Shown here in pieces: positions 12,900-25,216 of a stretch of 64,000 nt of DNA. The DNA comes from Ceratothoa steindachneri (lineage: Eukaryota; Arthropoda; Malacostraca; Isopoda; Cymothoidae): positions 224,856,099 through 224,920,098 of the forward strand of contig OZ018317.1 in NCBI GenBank assembly GCA_963969495.1, written 5' to 3'. Under the pieces are notes generated by a model that did no database searches, was not told the origin of the DNA, and worked only from the letters and a program-made list of their open reading frames with translations. Within the stretch, counting starts at the first letter, position 1; the number at the start of each line of letters is the position of its first letter. A program made the position numbers and the translations under genes.

Positions 12900-15280
12900 A
12901 AACAGCGAGGATACAGTAATGAAAATACGCCTGACAACTGTGAGCAAGAATGCACACGGATTACTTGCAGGAAAACCCAAAGAAATAGGAAATCTAAATC
13001 CTTCAGAGTGGATTGGGATAAGTAAAACGAATTACTTCAGATATACGTACCTGACCCACTCATAAAGCAATCTATAGAGGAAATCGACGAGAAGATGCAT
13101 AGAACTAGAGGAAAAATAAAACGGCAGAGAAGGGGGCCATCCCCATTAACTCGTTCAAGACCATCCAAAAATTCAGATGGACACCAAAAATGGTGGCATT
13201 GAGCGAGGAAACCAGTCTGGCGGCAGAAAATATAAGAATATTCGTTCTATCAAGAGTCATACAACGCACTCAGGAGAGAGAATAGATAACTAATACTATT
13301 AATTTACAAGAAAAAGAAAGAGAAATGAGATCAACGCATCAAGGAAATAGATGTAAATGCATCCCCAAGGTAATTTTGGAAATACATTAACAGATTAAAG
13401 CCACGGACAGTAAGTGATATAATGAAAATTAAGGACACAATGAACAAAATTTAGAATACGAGAGAAAAAAAGAGATATTTTGCCTAGAACACAGGAATAT
13501 GTGTTTAAAGTCGGCGAAGAAGAGAACAATTTACTAGCAAAAGAAAGAAAAATGAGATCAATACATCGAGGAAATAGATGTAGATGCATCCCCAAGGTAA
13601 TTTTACAAACATATTAACAGATTAAAGCCACGGACAGTAAGTGATAGGATGAAAATTAAGGACACAATGAACAAATTTTAGAATACGAGACAGAAAAAGA
13701 GATATTTTTCAGAGAACACAGGAATATCTGTTCAAAGTCAGCGAGGAAGAGAACAAGAACTATGACATTGAATTTGAACTTCAGATCGCGGACAAATTAA
13801 ATGCAGACATCGATATAACATAACTCTTCTACTTTGTTGAGGAACGAAGAAAGTAAAATGGTGGAACTGAGCCCCAGGTAAATTGGGGCTCATGAAGTTC
13901 AATAACCTTGAACCTCCCCAAACATAGTGGAGGGAGTAAGAAACATCTTCAATGCATGCTTAAAAAGGATACTTTCCTGATGAACTGAAAATATCAAGCA
14001 TGGTATTCATTTCCAAGGGAAGAAAACCCTAGATTAAGTGGTAAACTACCGTGTGGTCTCGTTATCAGACTTTATCGGTAAAATATTAAAAAAAATAATC
14101 AACAACAGACTGTCGAAATGCCTCTATGTTAACGGCCTAAAGGACAACTGCCAACTTTGCTTTCGGAAAAGCACAAACTCAGAGATAGTTCCAGTAGTCA
14201 TCCTAGAGAAGGTTTGCGGAAGCAAAGAGATATAAAATGAGCGTGGACATCTTCTGTCGGGACGTATCCAAGGCCTTCGACAAATTTGGCAGAAGGGTAT
14301 ACAATTTAACATACTTAGACTGGGAATGAACAACAAGATCGAAAGGATATTATGCGATTATGTAAATGAGAAACGTGTTTTGTGGAAATAGGACGCCATC
14401 AGGGACACAAATTCAAGCTAGATGACGGCTTGCACCAGGGCGGATGTTAATGCTCGTATATCTATTCAATCTTTGCTGCAGATATACCGCCACCCAGAAA
14501 TAAAGGCTACATGAACATTTAATTCCCCGACATCAGCCAGCTGATTGTTTGCCCTTACAGGAGCGGACGTATGCAAGCTAAAATGACGGCAGAAAAGATA
14601 AGAAATATAAATAAATACGAAGAAAATGGATAATTAAAACCAATAAGGATGAATTTAAGATGGTACCCGTGAGCAGGAGGAAAACTCTCAGATGTATACG
14701 TAGAAGAAGAGCACAACAGATACGAGAGAGTGAGAAAGTGTAAAGTGTTTGGGATAACCATTAGGACGACATTAAGTTACAAAAAGCACGTTATTGAGAA
14801 GGTAAATCGGGGAAAAAGCTGACTGGTATTACCATACAATTTAAGAAACCTCAGCATGGAAAACAAGAAAAAGATTTACTAGTTCATAATACAATCCGCG
14901 ATTATTTATCCCACCATAGCGATGTACACAATCTTGAGGAGCAGCCTACTAAGACCTCCCAAAAGTACAGAACAAAGCTAGGTATATAATAACAAACACG
15001 AGAAGAGGAGAAGTAAGAAGACAACGAGACTTCCATAAGGAGGGAAAGATAAAGCTACTCAACCGAATAATTTCAATACGAGCCAGGAAAGCCATAGAAA
15101 AAAACATATGGGAGAATAGGAATTTATTTAACCAACCAAATTTCCCAAAGAGAAGGATGGAGAAGACAGAATATTTCCAAGTTTCCCAAAGATTGACGAA
15201 AGAGAAGAAGAGGAGGAAGAAGAAATCCACACCTAGAGAAGGAGAAGATAAGTCGACGACCACTAATATTAATTAGATAA
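12900..15280 (+). pseudogene. ORF2 remnant: endonuclease tail, RT and C-terminal domain
   Basis: The first recognisable segment, GAIPINSFKTI..FRWTPKM at about 13,130-13,195, equals the endonuclease-RT linker VAIPRVEYKTL..PRWNKEI of the 42 kb copy. RT traces follow at 13,860-14,540, ending in a GLHQGGC block (equivalent of the GVPQGG motif) near 14,430; the downstream YADD region is unreadable. The C-terminal NTRRGEVRRQRDFH block marks the end at about 15,050. It is interrupted by a 228-bp tandem duplication. Confidence 0.65.
13311..13768 (+). repeat. 228-bp tandem duplication inside ORF2 remnant
   Basis: The block around ATGAGATCAACGCATC..GGAAATAGATG (13,325) recurs at 13,553, and CCACGGACAGTAAGTGATA recurs from 13,401 to 13,628. 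The offset is 227-228 bp. Both units carry the LINE sequence, so the duplication arose after insertion. Confidence 0.9.
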
Positions 15281-15290
15281 CTGAAGCATC

Positions 15291-17393
15291 AACAGAAAAT
15301 AGCTTATAGATAATTAATTATAACCTAAATAGAAATAGAAAAAAATGGCTTAAGAGATTTAATCCTACACCAGTTTAGTAAGAATAATTATTAATAACGA
15401 TTTCACCGCCTTATAAAGACAAACACTACACATATAAAGAGACAGATAGATAAAAATACCAAAACAGAAATGCGTGATTCTCACGCGATACAAACCTTTG
15501 ACTTTATCACGCTAACATCACGCTACAATGGACAGATATTAGCCTGAACTCCAGGCAAACTAGCATACCTTTGCAAATCCCTTACTTCCTTCAGTTTTCA
15601 CCAACTATTCATTAACTATTACTTTCACACACGGGACTCACAGAAGATACGTGAGGCAGGGGTCACGATAAATAACAACGATCTAGAGTGATTACCCGTT
15701 AAGTTGTAGGTCCCACAACTAAGTTAATTTTGTTGTCTCATATTATATTTCCTCGATATCCTATCCTTATTTAAAATTATTAATTCAGACTCAATTCGCG
15801 ATACTTTATACAACAAATAAATTTTTACGTCTCAAATTTGACCAGGAAATTACCTAAACTTATGTTGGTTAAATTGATTCATTCTTTACCACAAATCCCT
15901 GTCGATAATAATCGTTATAGTTGTATTCTTAAAAGTTGTTGCTTGTGTTAAAAGATTTTAAGAAATAAAATCTGCTGCAACGAGGCTTTTTCTCGACCTG
16001 TGTGAAAAGAGATCTTACAGTCTGCAAACCGATAATTGACCACGTCGTCAAGCCTTTAACACATATATTTCCATTCGGCAAATGAGTGGAGACGGCTAAC
16101 TAGAAACCAACTGACTGGTATATAAATCAGCTAGATTGTGTATAAAACAGCTATTTTGTATAAGAACCAGCTGTTTATAAAATAATCCCATGAATAATTT
16201 AAATGACTAGATCATTACAGATGATTCGTCAGAATCGATCTCCTCTAAGAAAACTAATGGTATACATCGCCTTAATTGGTGAAATATCGCATATTTTTGC
16301 GTTCATGTGAGTATGACTCGCAAGAATGTAAGAAAGGACTGAAATTTTCCAAAAGTAGAGTTGTAGAGTTAACCTACTAGCAATGAAGCAAATATAAAAC
16401 TAGAAGTATACGATCTATTGGACCTGCGGCGAAAATGGCCGATTTAGGCACTAGGTAGTCAACTTATATCATATTTGAGCTCAGTGACTTCAATTACCTT
16501 TGGTAGCATTGGTTTTAGCTGGTTACATTGAACCAGCAGCTCGTCAGACAGAAGATGAACACAACACGAGAAGAATGGGAAATTTGTGTGGAGTAGTAGG
16601 TATTTTTTGTGTAGTTTTGTGAGTGATAAATGAGCTGGAGTGAAAGAAGTGCGAAAGTAACTGTCTCTGCTGTTGAGTGAAGAATGCTGTTGTCTCATGT
16701 TTCGGTACAAGCGAATTTCTCTTGTGGATTTGTAAGGTGTGTAGGAGAGTTGCTTATAAACCTTATGTCTAATAGTTGCATTGTAAGGTAGTCTTCTTCG
16801 CGGCAACCGGCAATACCATAACTGTATGGACACTCTACAATCATGGCCAAAAGTTCTGAAACTACTATATTTTTCATAAAACAAAATTAATTAGAACTAA
16901 TCAAACGTTGCATTTTGATTAGCATATTGTTTTTGCATCAATATTTTATAGTTGCCCTTATGCTAATTATTTACATCTCATATACCAATATAACTTATAC
17001 TTAGAAACGTGGGTCTTGTACTCTTATAGGTAGTACTGTGATAGAGTGTAGGAGTATAGTTGTCTTTCTCCCATATAGCCTACCATTTTCTGCACCCTTT
17101 TTAATTTCAAGTTCATTTTTTTATATGAAAGTCGACTTTTTAAATTGGAAGTTCAATTTTTTAAATTTGAGGGTGAAAAGGTGTAGTGATTATATATTTT
17201 TTATGTTTATCAGAGCGATAGTTGCTGTAAGATAAAGTATATCTTAATACCCTTTCCCACTTATCCTCAGTTGTGTGGTGGGCTGCTTGGAAACCATGGC
17301 CAAAGGCTTTGGTATAGACACAAATTTTGGGCTTACTAATTTCTACTACATCACATTATTAAACTATGCGTTTTAAATGGCTCTATGATAGAA
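15291..17393. other. Unassigned region, 2.1 kb
   Basis: No coding or RNA signature found. The 141-codon minus-strand frame at 16,459-16,884 has no recognisable motif. The part just after 15,290 may still be LINE 3' untranslated sequence. Confidence 0.4.
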
Positions 17394-17584
17394 TAAATTT
17401 ATATCAATACAATCTAAAGAAGTTTAAAAAATTTGATATGTTAATAAAAATGAAATTCTTCCACAAATCGATATATAGCGTTGTTTTTTCTTCAGGAATT
17501 CTGTATTGATCTCTGATATGCTAAATATCAAATAAGGAGCCGATTCTTAGCTACGGCATTATATTCTTGTTTAAATAATGACCA

Positions 17585-17616
<32 letters not shown>

Positions 17617-17872
17617 TGGTCATTCTACAACACTGACCATCCATCAAAAACTAGTGGACAAGTGGAATCTGATAGATTGCCACGGCATTATTTAAACAAG
17701 AATATAATGCCGTTGCTAAGAATCGGCTCCTTATTTGATATTTAGCATATCAGAGAGCAATACAGAATTCCTGAAGAAAAAACAACGCTATATATCGATT
17801 TGTGGAAGAATTTTATTTCTATTAATATATCAAATTTTTTAAACTTCTGTAGATTGTATTGATATAAATTTA
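17394..17872. repeat. Large palindrome with (TA)n in its loop
   Basis: The left arm 17,394-17,580 and right arm 17,686-17,872 are reverse complements over about 187 bp with few mismatches, for example GGAGCCGATTCTTAG against CTAAGAATCGGCTCC. The loop holds ACCAGTATAT...ATATACTGGT, itself a palindrome around about 16 TA units, plus about 70 bp of unpaired sequence. No frame of note. It resembles a fold-back element or a head-to-head duplication. Confidence 0.9.
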
Positions 17873-18077
17873 CTCGAGTGATCTTAAGAGAAACAATTAG
17901 AAGGAGATAACTGTCTTCGATGCAAAGATTGTCCATAAGAGGATAATATTAGGAGGTTTCACTGTTAGCGCGAGGTAGGATTGATTATACATTCCACTTT
18001 TCTTTCCCATTTAATTCTTATATAAGTCCAAACAGAGATAAAATAAATGTGTTAGCCGTCGCCATTAAATCTTTATA

Positions 18078-19323
18078 TCAGAATAGAACGAAAGTAATGT
18101 CCAATTTTCCAGAATAAAGTTTTGGATAATATTTAGTAAAGTAGGGCCACTTTTTATTGTTTAGGAATGCTACGATTATAATAAGTAATTTATACCTTTT
18201 TATTTTAGATTATAAAAATAGTGTTTTTGATCTTCTTTGGTATTTATCCTTATCTCCTCTATCTAAAGATCACATTAAACATTCTTTACTCTATGATATT
18301 CAGAGGTGTCAATGCAAGTACAGTGGTAAAGTCTACTCAGAACAACTATGGGGATGATGCAGTAAATAAAATAAGTTGCAGGAGGAGCTTTTCCCGTTTC
18401 TGAAGTGAGGATTTTAGTCTAAAAGAGGGACCAAATGAAGGTCGTCTATAAAACTTGATTCTAAAGATTTAAAATCTGTCATCGCATCAAATCCTGCTAC
18501 AACTTCTAGTGAACTCGCAGAACAATTTAACGTAGCTCAAATGAAAAGGATTGGAAAGGTTCCAGTGATTGGAAAATTGGTCTCACACCAATTGTCCACG
18601 GTAAATCTGCAACAGCGTGTTGCTTGATGCGGGTCATTGCTTTCACGACACCTTCAGGCACTATTTTGGGGCAGGTTTGTTACTGTAATGAGAATGGGAT
18701 CCTTAATCATACAGTTAAACGCCGCCGTTCGCGGATCAGTCAAGGAAGCATAATTTATCAATAACCAAAGAAGGACTTTATCCAAAACACATCATGTCGT
18801 GTGTATGGTGGAATATTGAAGGAATTGTGTCTATTACGAATTAAATAAATAATTCTAATTTCTACTCCAATCAATTTCGTAGCTTAAAAGCAGTTTTAGG
18901 TCAAAGGTGACCCTCCTTAGTCAACAATAATAATTCCCATCCTCACACAGCTTGAATGACTAAAGATCTCTTGGAGGAGATCGGTTGGGAAATATTGCTT
19001 CATCCTCTATTCTCCTGAACTTACTCCTTCTGATTAAAAATTGTTTAGAGGATTACAGAACTATTTGGATCGCCTTAGGCTGACTTGAAAAGAAAAGGTT
19101 CATATTTTGCATCAAAACCTAAATATTATTTCAAGCGAAGCATTTATAAGCCTGTTGACAGGTGGAGTGGGCTTCTAATAACACAATGTAGGTTATTTTT
19201 ATAATTAAATCTTTTTATAGTCACGAATAAAATGAAATAAAATAAAATGAAAGAGGAATGTCATCAGTTTTTTTATATTTACTTTATACCCTAAAGCCAG
19301 ACATTAATTTCGTTCCAATCTGA
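18078..19323 (+). mobile_element. Mariner-type DNA transposon, dead copy with both ends
   Basis: Terminal inverted repeats of about 28 bp: TCAGAATAGAACGAAAGTAATGTC at the left and its diverged reverse complement, GACATTAATTTCGTTCCAATCTGA, at the right. A TA dinucleotide flanks each end (18,076-18,077 and 19,324-19,325), the target duplication expected for Tc1/mariner. Total length 1,246 bp, normal for a mariner. The internal sequence is collinear with the second copy at 47-52 kb. Confidence 0.85.
18220..19180 (+). pseudogene. Mariner transposase remnant
   Basis: Broken plus-strand frames keep mariner landmarks in order. The helix-turn-helix region (AAQ.. to ..SSELAEQFNVAQ) lies near 18,490-18,545, a WWNIEGIV segment near 18,810, a NNNSHPHTA segment near 18,930-18,955, and ILLHPLFS..TPSD near 18,995-19,030. 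The WWD catalytic aspartate reads as Asn, and the aspartate of the HHDNARPH motif is also lost, so the DDD triad is gone. Stops and frameshifts occur throughout. Confidence 0.75.
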
Positions 19324-19329
19324 TACATT

Positions 19330-20289
19330 CTGCAAACTATCCAGTTGTTACTGGTGATTTTTTTTCAGTGATATCCATGGCTTAGAGGCTGAATCCATTA
19401 CATGACTCGACTTCCAGGATGTGGTTGTCAAGAATGATGAAAAAACTTCGAATCGAAAATGTCATGGACAAGACGGAGTCTGTAGCAGGCATTGATGCAC
19501 GCCCACCTCGTACTACTACTCCATTTTTCTTCTTTACATTCCCTTACGAAACATCTCTAACTTTCACTAAAAATTATCTAGTTGCGCTGAAAAATGCCTT
19601 TTTTTTTATTTATACAAAAAGGTGTTTTCCAAGGCAGCTTTTTTAGACCTAAACTAATTTTGTAAAGAAATTTATGATTTTGGAAAGATTGCTCAATTAA
19701 TATCCCCTTCGATAGGGGAAGAGAGAAGGTTATATTCATGTGTGGGGGATGGTGGTGGTGGTTAGGGGGGCGGGAGAATCTCGTGTGCAAATCTTCATAA
19801 ATGAAAATAGGAAAATTAGCGAATTGCAAAATCCAAGGACAGTAAGTTTGAGCTTTCTTCACGTATCTCAGTACTTTCTGGTTGACCTCGGTAATATACT
19901 CAGGAAACTGACCGTCAGGTCGTGACATGTAGCGGGCAGAACAGATGCGAGGAAGGGCAAAGGAGGTATAAAATACTAAAACAATAAATAGGGGGCAGGA
20001 CCTTTTGAATGCAACGTCCCCAAATCTTTAAATGGACACAAATTCTTGAGGCTTTAAATGTTTATAACTTGTTGTGCTATACTTCATATTTTTAAATGTT
20101 TTCCATTTTAAGTTATATCTAATTTTCTATATCATTATTATAAATTCAGGGACTGATGCATTTCAGAACTGGTCATAGATAAAATCAAGAACAGATGAAA
20201 ATGAATGGAAACCTCTCGTCCGGGAAGGTTTTTAAATGTTGTGATGTTAAGCGAAGTGAAACTGTGTTAGAGTAGTCATAAGATGAGAC
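19330..20289. other. Unassigned sequence
   Basis: Two overlapping frames on opposite strands around 19,580-19,925 show no domain. Nothing else seen. Confidence 0.4.
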
Positions 20290-21925
20290 TTCTTTGGGAG
20301 TAGAGAAGAGTGCACAACTCTTCAAACCTAACCTAAAATATTATCAAACCTCTAACCGAACTAAATCTAATTACTGAGCAAAACATTTACCTATACTAAC
20401 CTCTTACCATACATTAACCGTACATCTTACCTAACATAACTTCTTACCAACCCTCTTAAATATACAAAACCTTTAATTACCCTACCCTAGTACCAAACAC
20501 TTACAAGATCTCTTGCATAATCCAACCTCTTACCAAGCACTTACTGAACCTCGTACCAAAAACTTAACAAATCTCTTACCTAAACTAACCTCTTACCAAG
20601 CACTTACTGAACCTCGTACCAAAAACTTAACAAATCTCTTACCTAACCTAACCTCTTACCAAGCACTTACTGAACCTCGTAACAAAAACTTAACAAATCT
20701 CTTACTTAGCCTAATCTCTTACCAAGCACGTACCAGAGCTCTTGCCGAACCTAACTTCTAACCAAACACCTACCGAACTTTTTTAACCTAACCAAACACT
20801 TACCGAACCTGTTTTCTAACTTAACTTCACACCAAACACTTAGCGAACCTTTTACCTAACTTAATCTAACCCCTTACTAAATACGTACTAATTCTTATGC
20901 TTAACCTAAACTCATACCAAACATTTTCTGAACTTCTTTTCTAACTTAAAATCTTAAGAAACATTGAGGAAACCTTTTAACATACCCAGCCTCCCTCCAA
21001 CTCGCTTTCATTACTAAATATTGTACATAACCTAACCTTCTACCAAAGCTATGCTCTCGTATTACCAAATCTTTTACCTAAACTAACCTTACATCAAACC
21101 TTATCGTACTTCTTTGTTAACCTAACCTCTTACCAAACAATTACCGTACCTCGTATCTAACCTAACCTTAGACTAAACACTTACCAAAACTCTTTACAAA
21201 CCTCTTTCTCACCTTCTTACATAACCTATTATCCAACCTAACTTCTTAACAACAACTTATCGAACTCTTACCTAACCTAATCTCTCACCTGACACTTCCT
21301 GAACCTCTTGCTAAACACTTATTGAACCTAATCTCTCACCTGACACTTACGGAGACTCTTGCAAAACACTTACCGAACCTAATCTCTCACTGACACTTCC
21401 TGAACCTTCTGCTAAACACTTACCGAACTTAATATCTCACCTGACACTTACTGAAACTCTTGCAAAACACTTAACGAACCTAATCTCTCACGTGACACTT
21501 ATGGAGACTCTTGCAAAACACTTACCGAACCTAATCTCTCACCTGACACTTCCTGAACTTCCTGCTAAACACTTACCGAACTTAATATCTCACCTGATAC
21601 TTACTGAACCTCTTGCAAAACCCTTACCGAACCTAATCTCTCACGTGACACTTACGGAGACTCTTTCAAAACACTTACCGAACCTAATCTCTCACCTGAC
21701 ACTTCTTGAACCTCTTTCTAAACACTTACCGAACTTAATCTCTCACTTGACACTTACTGAACCTCTTGCAAAACACTTACCGAACCTAATCTCTCACGTG
21801 ACACTTACGGAGACTCTTGCAAAACACTTACCGAACCTAATCTCTCACCTGACACTTACTGAACCTCTTGCAAAACACTTACCGAATCTCTTACCCAAAC
21901 TAACTTCTGCTAAAAGATAAAAAAA
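20290..21925. repeat. AACCT-rich satellite (degenerate TTAGG-like theme)
   Basis: 1.6 kb dominated by CCTAACCT, CTTACC and CCAAACACTTACCGAACC words on the plus strand, i.e. degenerate TTAGG on the other strand. Two regular higher-order arrays are embedded. At 20,518-20,740 a 63-bp unit (CTTACCAAGCACTTACTG...) occurs about 3.5 times; at about 21,270-21,905 a 51-bp unit (GAACCTAATCTCTCACCTG...) occurs about 12 times. Both periods are multiples of three, so open frames appear across them; these are not considered genes. Confidence 0.9.
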
Positions 21926-22337
21926 TTCAAGCATTCGCCTCTCTTTGATGACCCGCAGCAATGAAGATCGTCCTCCAAATTCATTCTTATTTCTAACATT
22001 CATATTCATTTCATCCGACGCAAACATCTATACTCTCCTCCCTTAGTCACGGCAAAGGGAGTCTGGTTACATGAACAACTGGGTTATCTACTTTCCACAC
22101 ATATTCGATTCCTTCACCTTCATCTTTTCTTTCTAGATCTGTTCTTACAAAAATTCTGAGTGAGAAGATCTCGTTGATTTTGGCTTTAAATTTAAAAATA
22201 ATCCACTTTAAGCACATTCAGTATCTCTACCAGCGTATAATTATCAATATTATTATTAGTATTATTATTGATATTAGTAAATATTTGGAGTATAACCACT
22301 ACTCGAAGATGCACTGTTATAAGCATTTCTATTTAAA
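21926..22337. other. Unassigned sequence
   Basis: No coding or repeat signature seen apart from a short TTATTATTA run near 22,245-22,275. Confidence 0.4.
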
Positions 22338-22339
22338 TA

Positions 22340-22384
<45 letters not shown>
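22338..22384. repeat. (TA)n microsatellite
   Basis: About 23 TA units. Confidence 0.95.
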
Positions 22385-22386
<2 letters not shown>

Positions 22387-22599
22387 AATGAAAATCATCA
22401 AATTGATATTTATAATGCTAAAATAGTTTAGGTCTCACAATTATATACATCGACGCTTAATTGAATCGGCACTTATAAAAGAAATTCCCGACTTTAATAC
22501 TTCCCAGGCCAATTCAATACTAATACTTTAATAAGCAAGAAATTCATACTTCCGTTTCTGAAAAATGCCGCTACATTCTCGCATCTTCCACCTTAGCGC

Positions 22600-22732
22600 C
22601 ACTGATTTGTGTGTTTATACGTAAAGCAACTTCTGTATTTCACTTGTCCACTAGCGACTGATGATGAAGGATGTCTCCGTCGAAACTTGGTTTCGCATAT
22701 AAAATTAGTCCTATTACTGTGGTTTTATCCCT

Positions 22733-22781
<49 letters not shown>
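22600..22781 (+). mobile_element. Penelope-type terminal repeat fragment ending in (TA)n
   Basis: A hammerhead-like motif (22,654-22,696) is followed by an AT-rich stretch, TATTACTGTGGTTTTATCC, and a (TA)n array at 22,735-22,781. This arrangement, hammerhead then a short AT-rich tail then TA repeats, is the one I associate with pseudo-LTRs of Penelope-like elements. RT debris of the same class begins 0.4 kb downstream. Confidence 0.6.
22654..22696 (+). ncRNA. Hammerhead ribozyme candidate, type I
   Basis: Stem I is GCGA (22,654-22,657) with TCGC (22,693-22,696). The conserved core CTGATGA is at 22,658-22,664 and GAAA at 22,682-22,685. Stem II pairs GAAGGA with TCCGTC (one A-G mismatch) around a TGTC loop, with one extra T next to the core. 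Stem III is the minimal pair AC/GT around TTG, giving T as the nucleotide before the cleavage position. Hammerheads with a very short stem III are known in Penelope-like elements. Activity is predicted from pairing only; the extra T beside the core may weaken it. Confidence 0.65.
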
Positions 22782-22782
<1 letters not shown>

Positions 22783-23189
22783 TAAAGTTACATGTTAAAT
22801 ACTTGAAAGATTCTACTATTCATTTTATTCAATTAAATTGCCATCGGCTTCAACCACATCCACCAGGTGACGTCAGCACCTGTTGCAGACCTTCTAGACG
22901 GTCTCCCTGTTTAAATGGGTGAAAACTCTCGTGATGCGAGACCTAACCCACGCCTTGGTGGTATATGCGGTCTTCTTGGTATCTCTCTCACCCCCTCTCA
23001 CACATAATAGTGGAGAAGGTTGTAGTTTGGTGAGTTAGTAGGCCAGATGTTCGGAGTGAGGTGGTCAAAGAAATTGTCTGACAGCCAAGAATGGGTCCAA
23101 CTGCTTGTGTGGCATAGTACACAGTCCCGCTGCAACATGTACGGCTTTCCAATGGCTAATTCTTAGATCCAGAGCAACACCAACTCCTC
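22782..23189. other. Unassigned sequence between Penelope fragments
   Basis: More GC-rich than its flanks. No protein motif recognised on either strand. It may be another inserted repeat. Confidence 0.35.
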
Positions 23190-23880
23190 TAAACACTTTA
23201 CCTGATACTACCTTCATGACCCTGATTTCGCTTTGTACTAAAAATTGTAAGTTTTCGTTTGACGGTAAATATTTGCTTCGCAAGTTTGCATTAGCCATGA
23301 GTAACTACTGCCTTTTACCTATTCTTTCTAACTTATATATGAAATTCTTTGAAACAAGACTCTTCCCTATTATTCTTGACTTCTCTATTGTTTGGTACAG
23401 GTATATTGATGGTGTCATTTGTTTTTTGCCTAATTCTAAAGATATAATCAGTTTTATTACTAAACTTAATGAAGTTGAAAGTAATAGAACCCTTCCCTTT
23501 CTTGATCTTCTTATCCATAGAACCTAGACAGGTTTCAAATATTCTATCTTTCGCAAACTTAGTAATTCAAACTCTTATATTCATGTTTACTATGCGCATA
23601 GTCCCAAAGTTTAGCGCTCTGGTTTTTCCTCTATGTTTCTACGGGCTTTACTTGTTATGAGACCTGAATAAATGGATCTGGAATTTTTTAATATGTTTGA
23701 AATCAGCCACAAATTGTTTTATCTTTATCCCTTTCTTTTAAATTATCTTTCTTCTGAAAAAAAGACGTTCTATAATACAGTTCCACTACCCCCTTTAATG
23801 TTAAAAACGTTCTCGTTTTGCTTTTCTTGGATTGCTTTTAAAAAACCTTTAACATTTCTGTTACTTTCGAGTACGAGTTG
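23190..23880 (+). pseudogene. Penelope-like reverse transcriptase remnant
   Basis: The frame through 23,527 gives LPDTTFMTLISLCTKNCKF, then LPILSNLYMKFFETRL, then WYRYIDGVICF and LPFLDLLIHR. LSNLYM.FFE and LPFLD.LIHR are hallmarks of Penelope-class RT, and WYRYIDG is the catalytic segment (expected YxDD), whose last Asp reads Gly. Beyond a stop, FKYSIFRKLSNSNSYIHVYYAHS and a FLRALLVMRPE block continue the conserved C-terminal part up to about 23,660. The lost catalytic Asp, stops and frame changes make it inactive. The upstream RT motifs are missing. Confidence 0.8.
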
Positions 23881-23924
23881 ACTATTAAGAATATACTTGT
23901 TCACAATGCATGTAATAATATAGC

Positions 23925-24125
23925 TGGGTTTACTCACTCGAATGTTCTGGCTGTCAGAGTAAATATTTTGGGCAAACAGGCAAGCAATTTTCGGTCCGTA
24001 TCAATCAACGTGAATACAATGTACGGAGAGGTGAAAATAATAGTGTTTTTTGTTCATATATCCGAGAATGCCCATTTAATTATTGAAACTCAGCTAAATT
24101 TATTTATCGCTCCAATGAAGTTATA
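23925..24125 (+). pseudogene. GIY-YIG endonuclease remnant of the Penelope-like element
   Basis: In one frame a WVYSLECSGCQSKYFGQTGK segment is followed by FSVRINQREYN and a region ending near FCSYIRECP. This is the GIY-YIG core: the GxY position reads WVY, the YIG position reads YFG, and the R.NQREYN stretch stands where the catalytic Arg and surrounding helix lie. GIY-YIG nucleases make the nick that primes Penelope reverse transcription. The frame closes at a TGA soon after. Assignment follows from the motif and its position after a Penelope RT. Confidence 0.7.
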
Positions 24126-24729
24126 AAAAGAAATATTGTTAAATGCTCTTTTATAAACCATTTCGATAATTTTAACATTTCCCTTTTGCCTTTTCAAAAT
24201 TGATGCTCTTATCAAAGACTTATTCTTAAAGGTATCAGTGTGTACTTATGTTCTAAATTTTGTCTCTAATATTCATAATTATGGGCACCCAGTTTGTAAT
24301 TTTAATTATTTCATTGATTTTGGATTTAAGCACTGTTTCGTTACTTTCCCCCTCTCTCTCTCCTTTCCCCTCCATTTAGCCGCTTCTCATGTCTCCCCAA
24401 ATCATTATCTTTCGGCTATCTCCTTTTTCGTTAATCATTTTATTGCATCTGGGTCTGTTCTTTACCTTTTCTGCCACTTCGTTTGACCTTGGTACCTGCT
24501 GCTGATAAATCTTGATGTGCTTTTACCCTCCCTCTTCTACTTTTTTATTGGCGATTTCTTGTCTTATAGGCGGTGCTTTATTGTTTTTTCTTATATGTAA
24601 CTTTTTTATTTTAATTTCTCTTGTATAAGGAACTGAATAAAGTTTGAAAGTACTCGGAAACACCTTTTCCTTTTTTATGTGGGACATTACATTCATTGCT
24701 AACCTCACGTGCTACTTTGTGAATATTTC

Positions 24730-25148
<419 letters not shown>

Positions 25149-25213
<65 letters not shown>
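25149..25213. repeat. (TA)n microsatellite
   Basis: About 32 TA units. Confidence 0.95.

Positions 25214-25216
<3 letters not shown>

Larger units (their letters stand above)
11650..15290 (+). mobile_element. Heavily decayed zinc-knuckle LINE (family A type)
   Basis: ORF1 and ORF2 remnants can be followed in order along the plus strand and match the better copies at 36.6-39.9 and 40.4-43.7 kb. ORF1 zinc knuckles lie at 12,440-12,560, the linker after the endonuclease at about 12,910-13,210, RT debris at 13,860-14,540, and the C-terminal NTRRGEVRRQRDFHKEG block at 14,990-15,050. Most of the endonuclease is missing. Stops and frameshifts are frequent, so the copy is inactive and old. Confidence 0.75.

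Noticed and set aside
16459..16884. 141-codon minus-strand frame
   Set aside because: No family signature; overlaps a shorter frame in another phase on the same strand.
20513..20761. 82-codon frame with a 21-residue repeat
   Set aside because: Product of the 63-bp satellite unit.
21492..21920. 142-codon frame with a 17-residue repeat
   Set aside because: It exists because the satellite unit is 51 bp. No start context, domain or conservation argument supports a protein.
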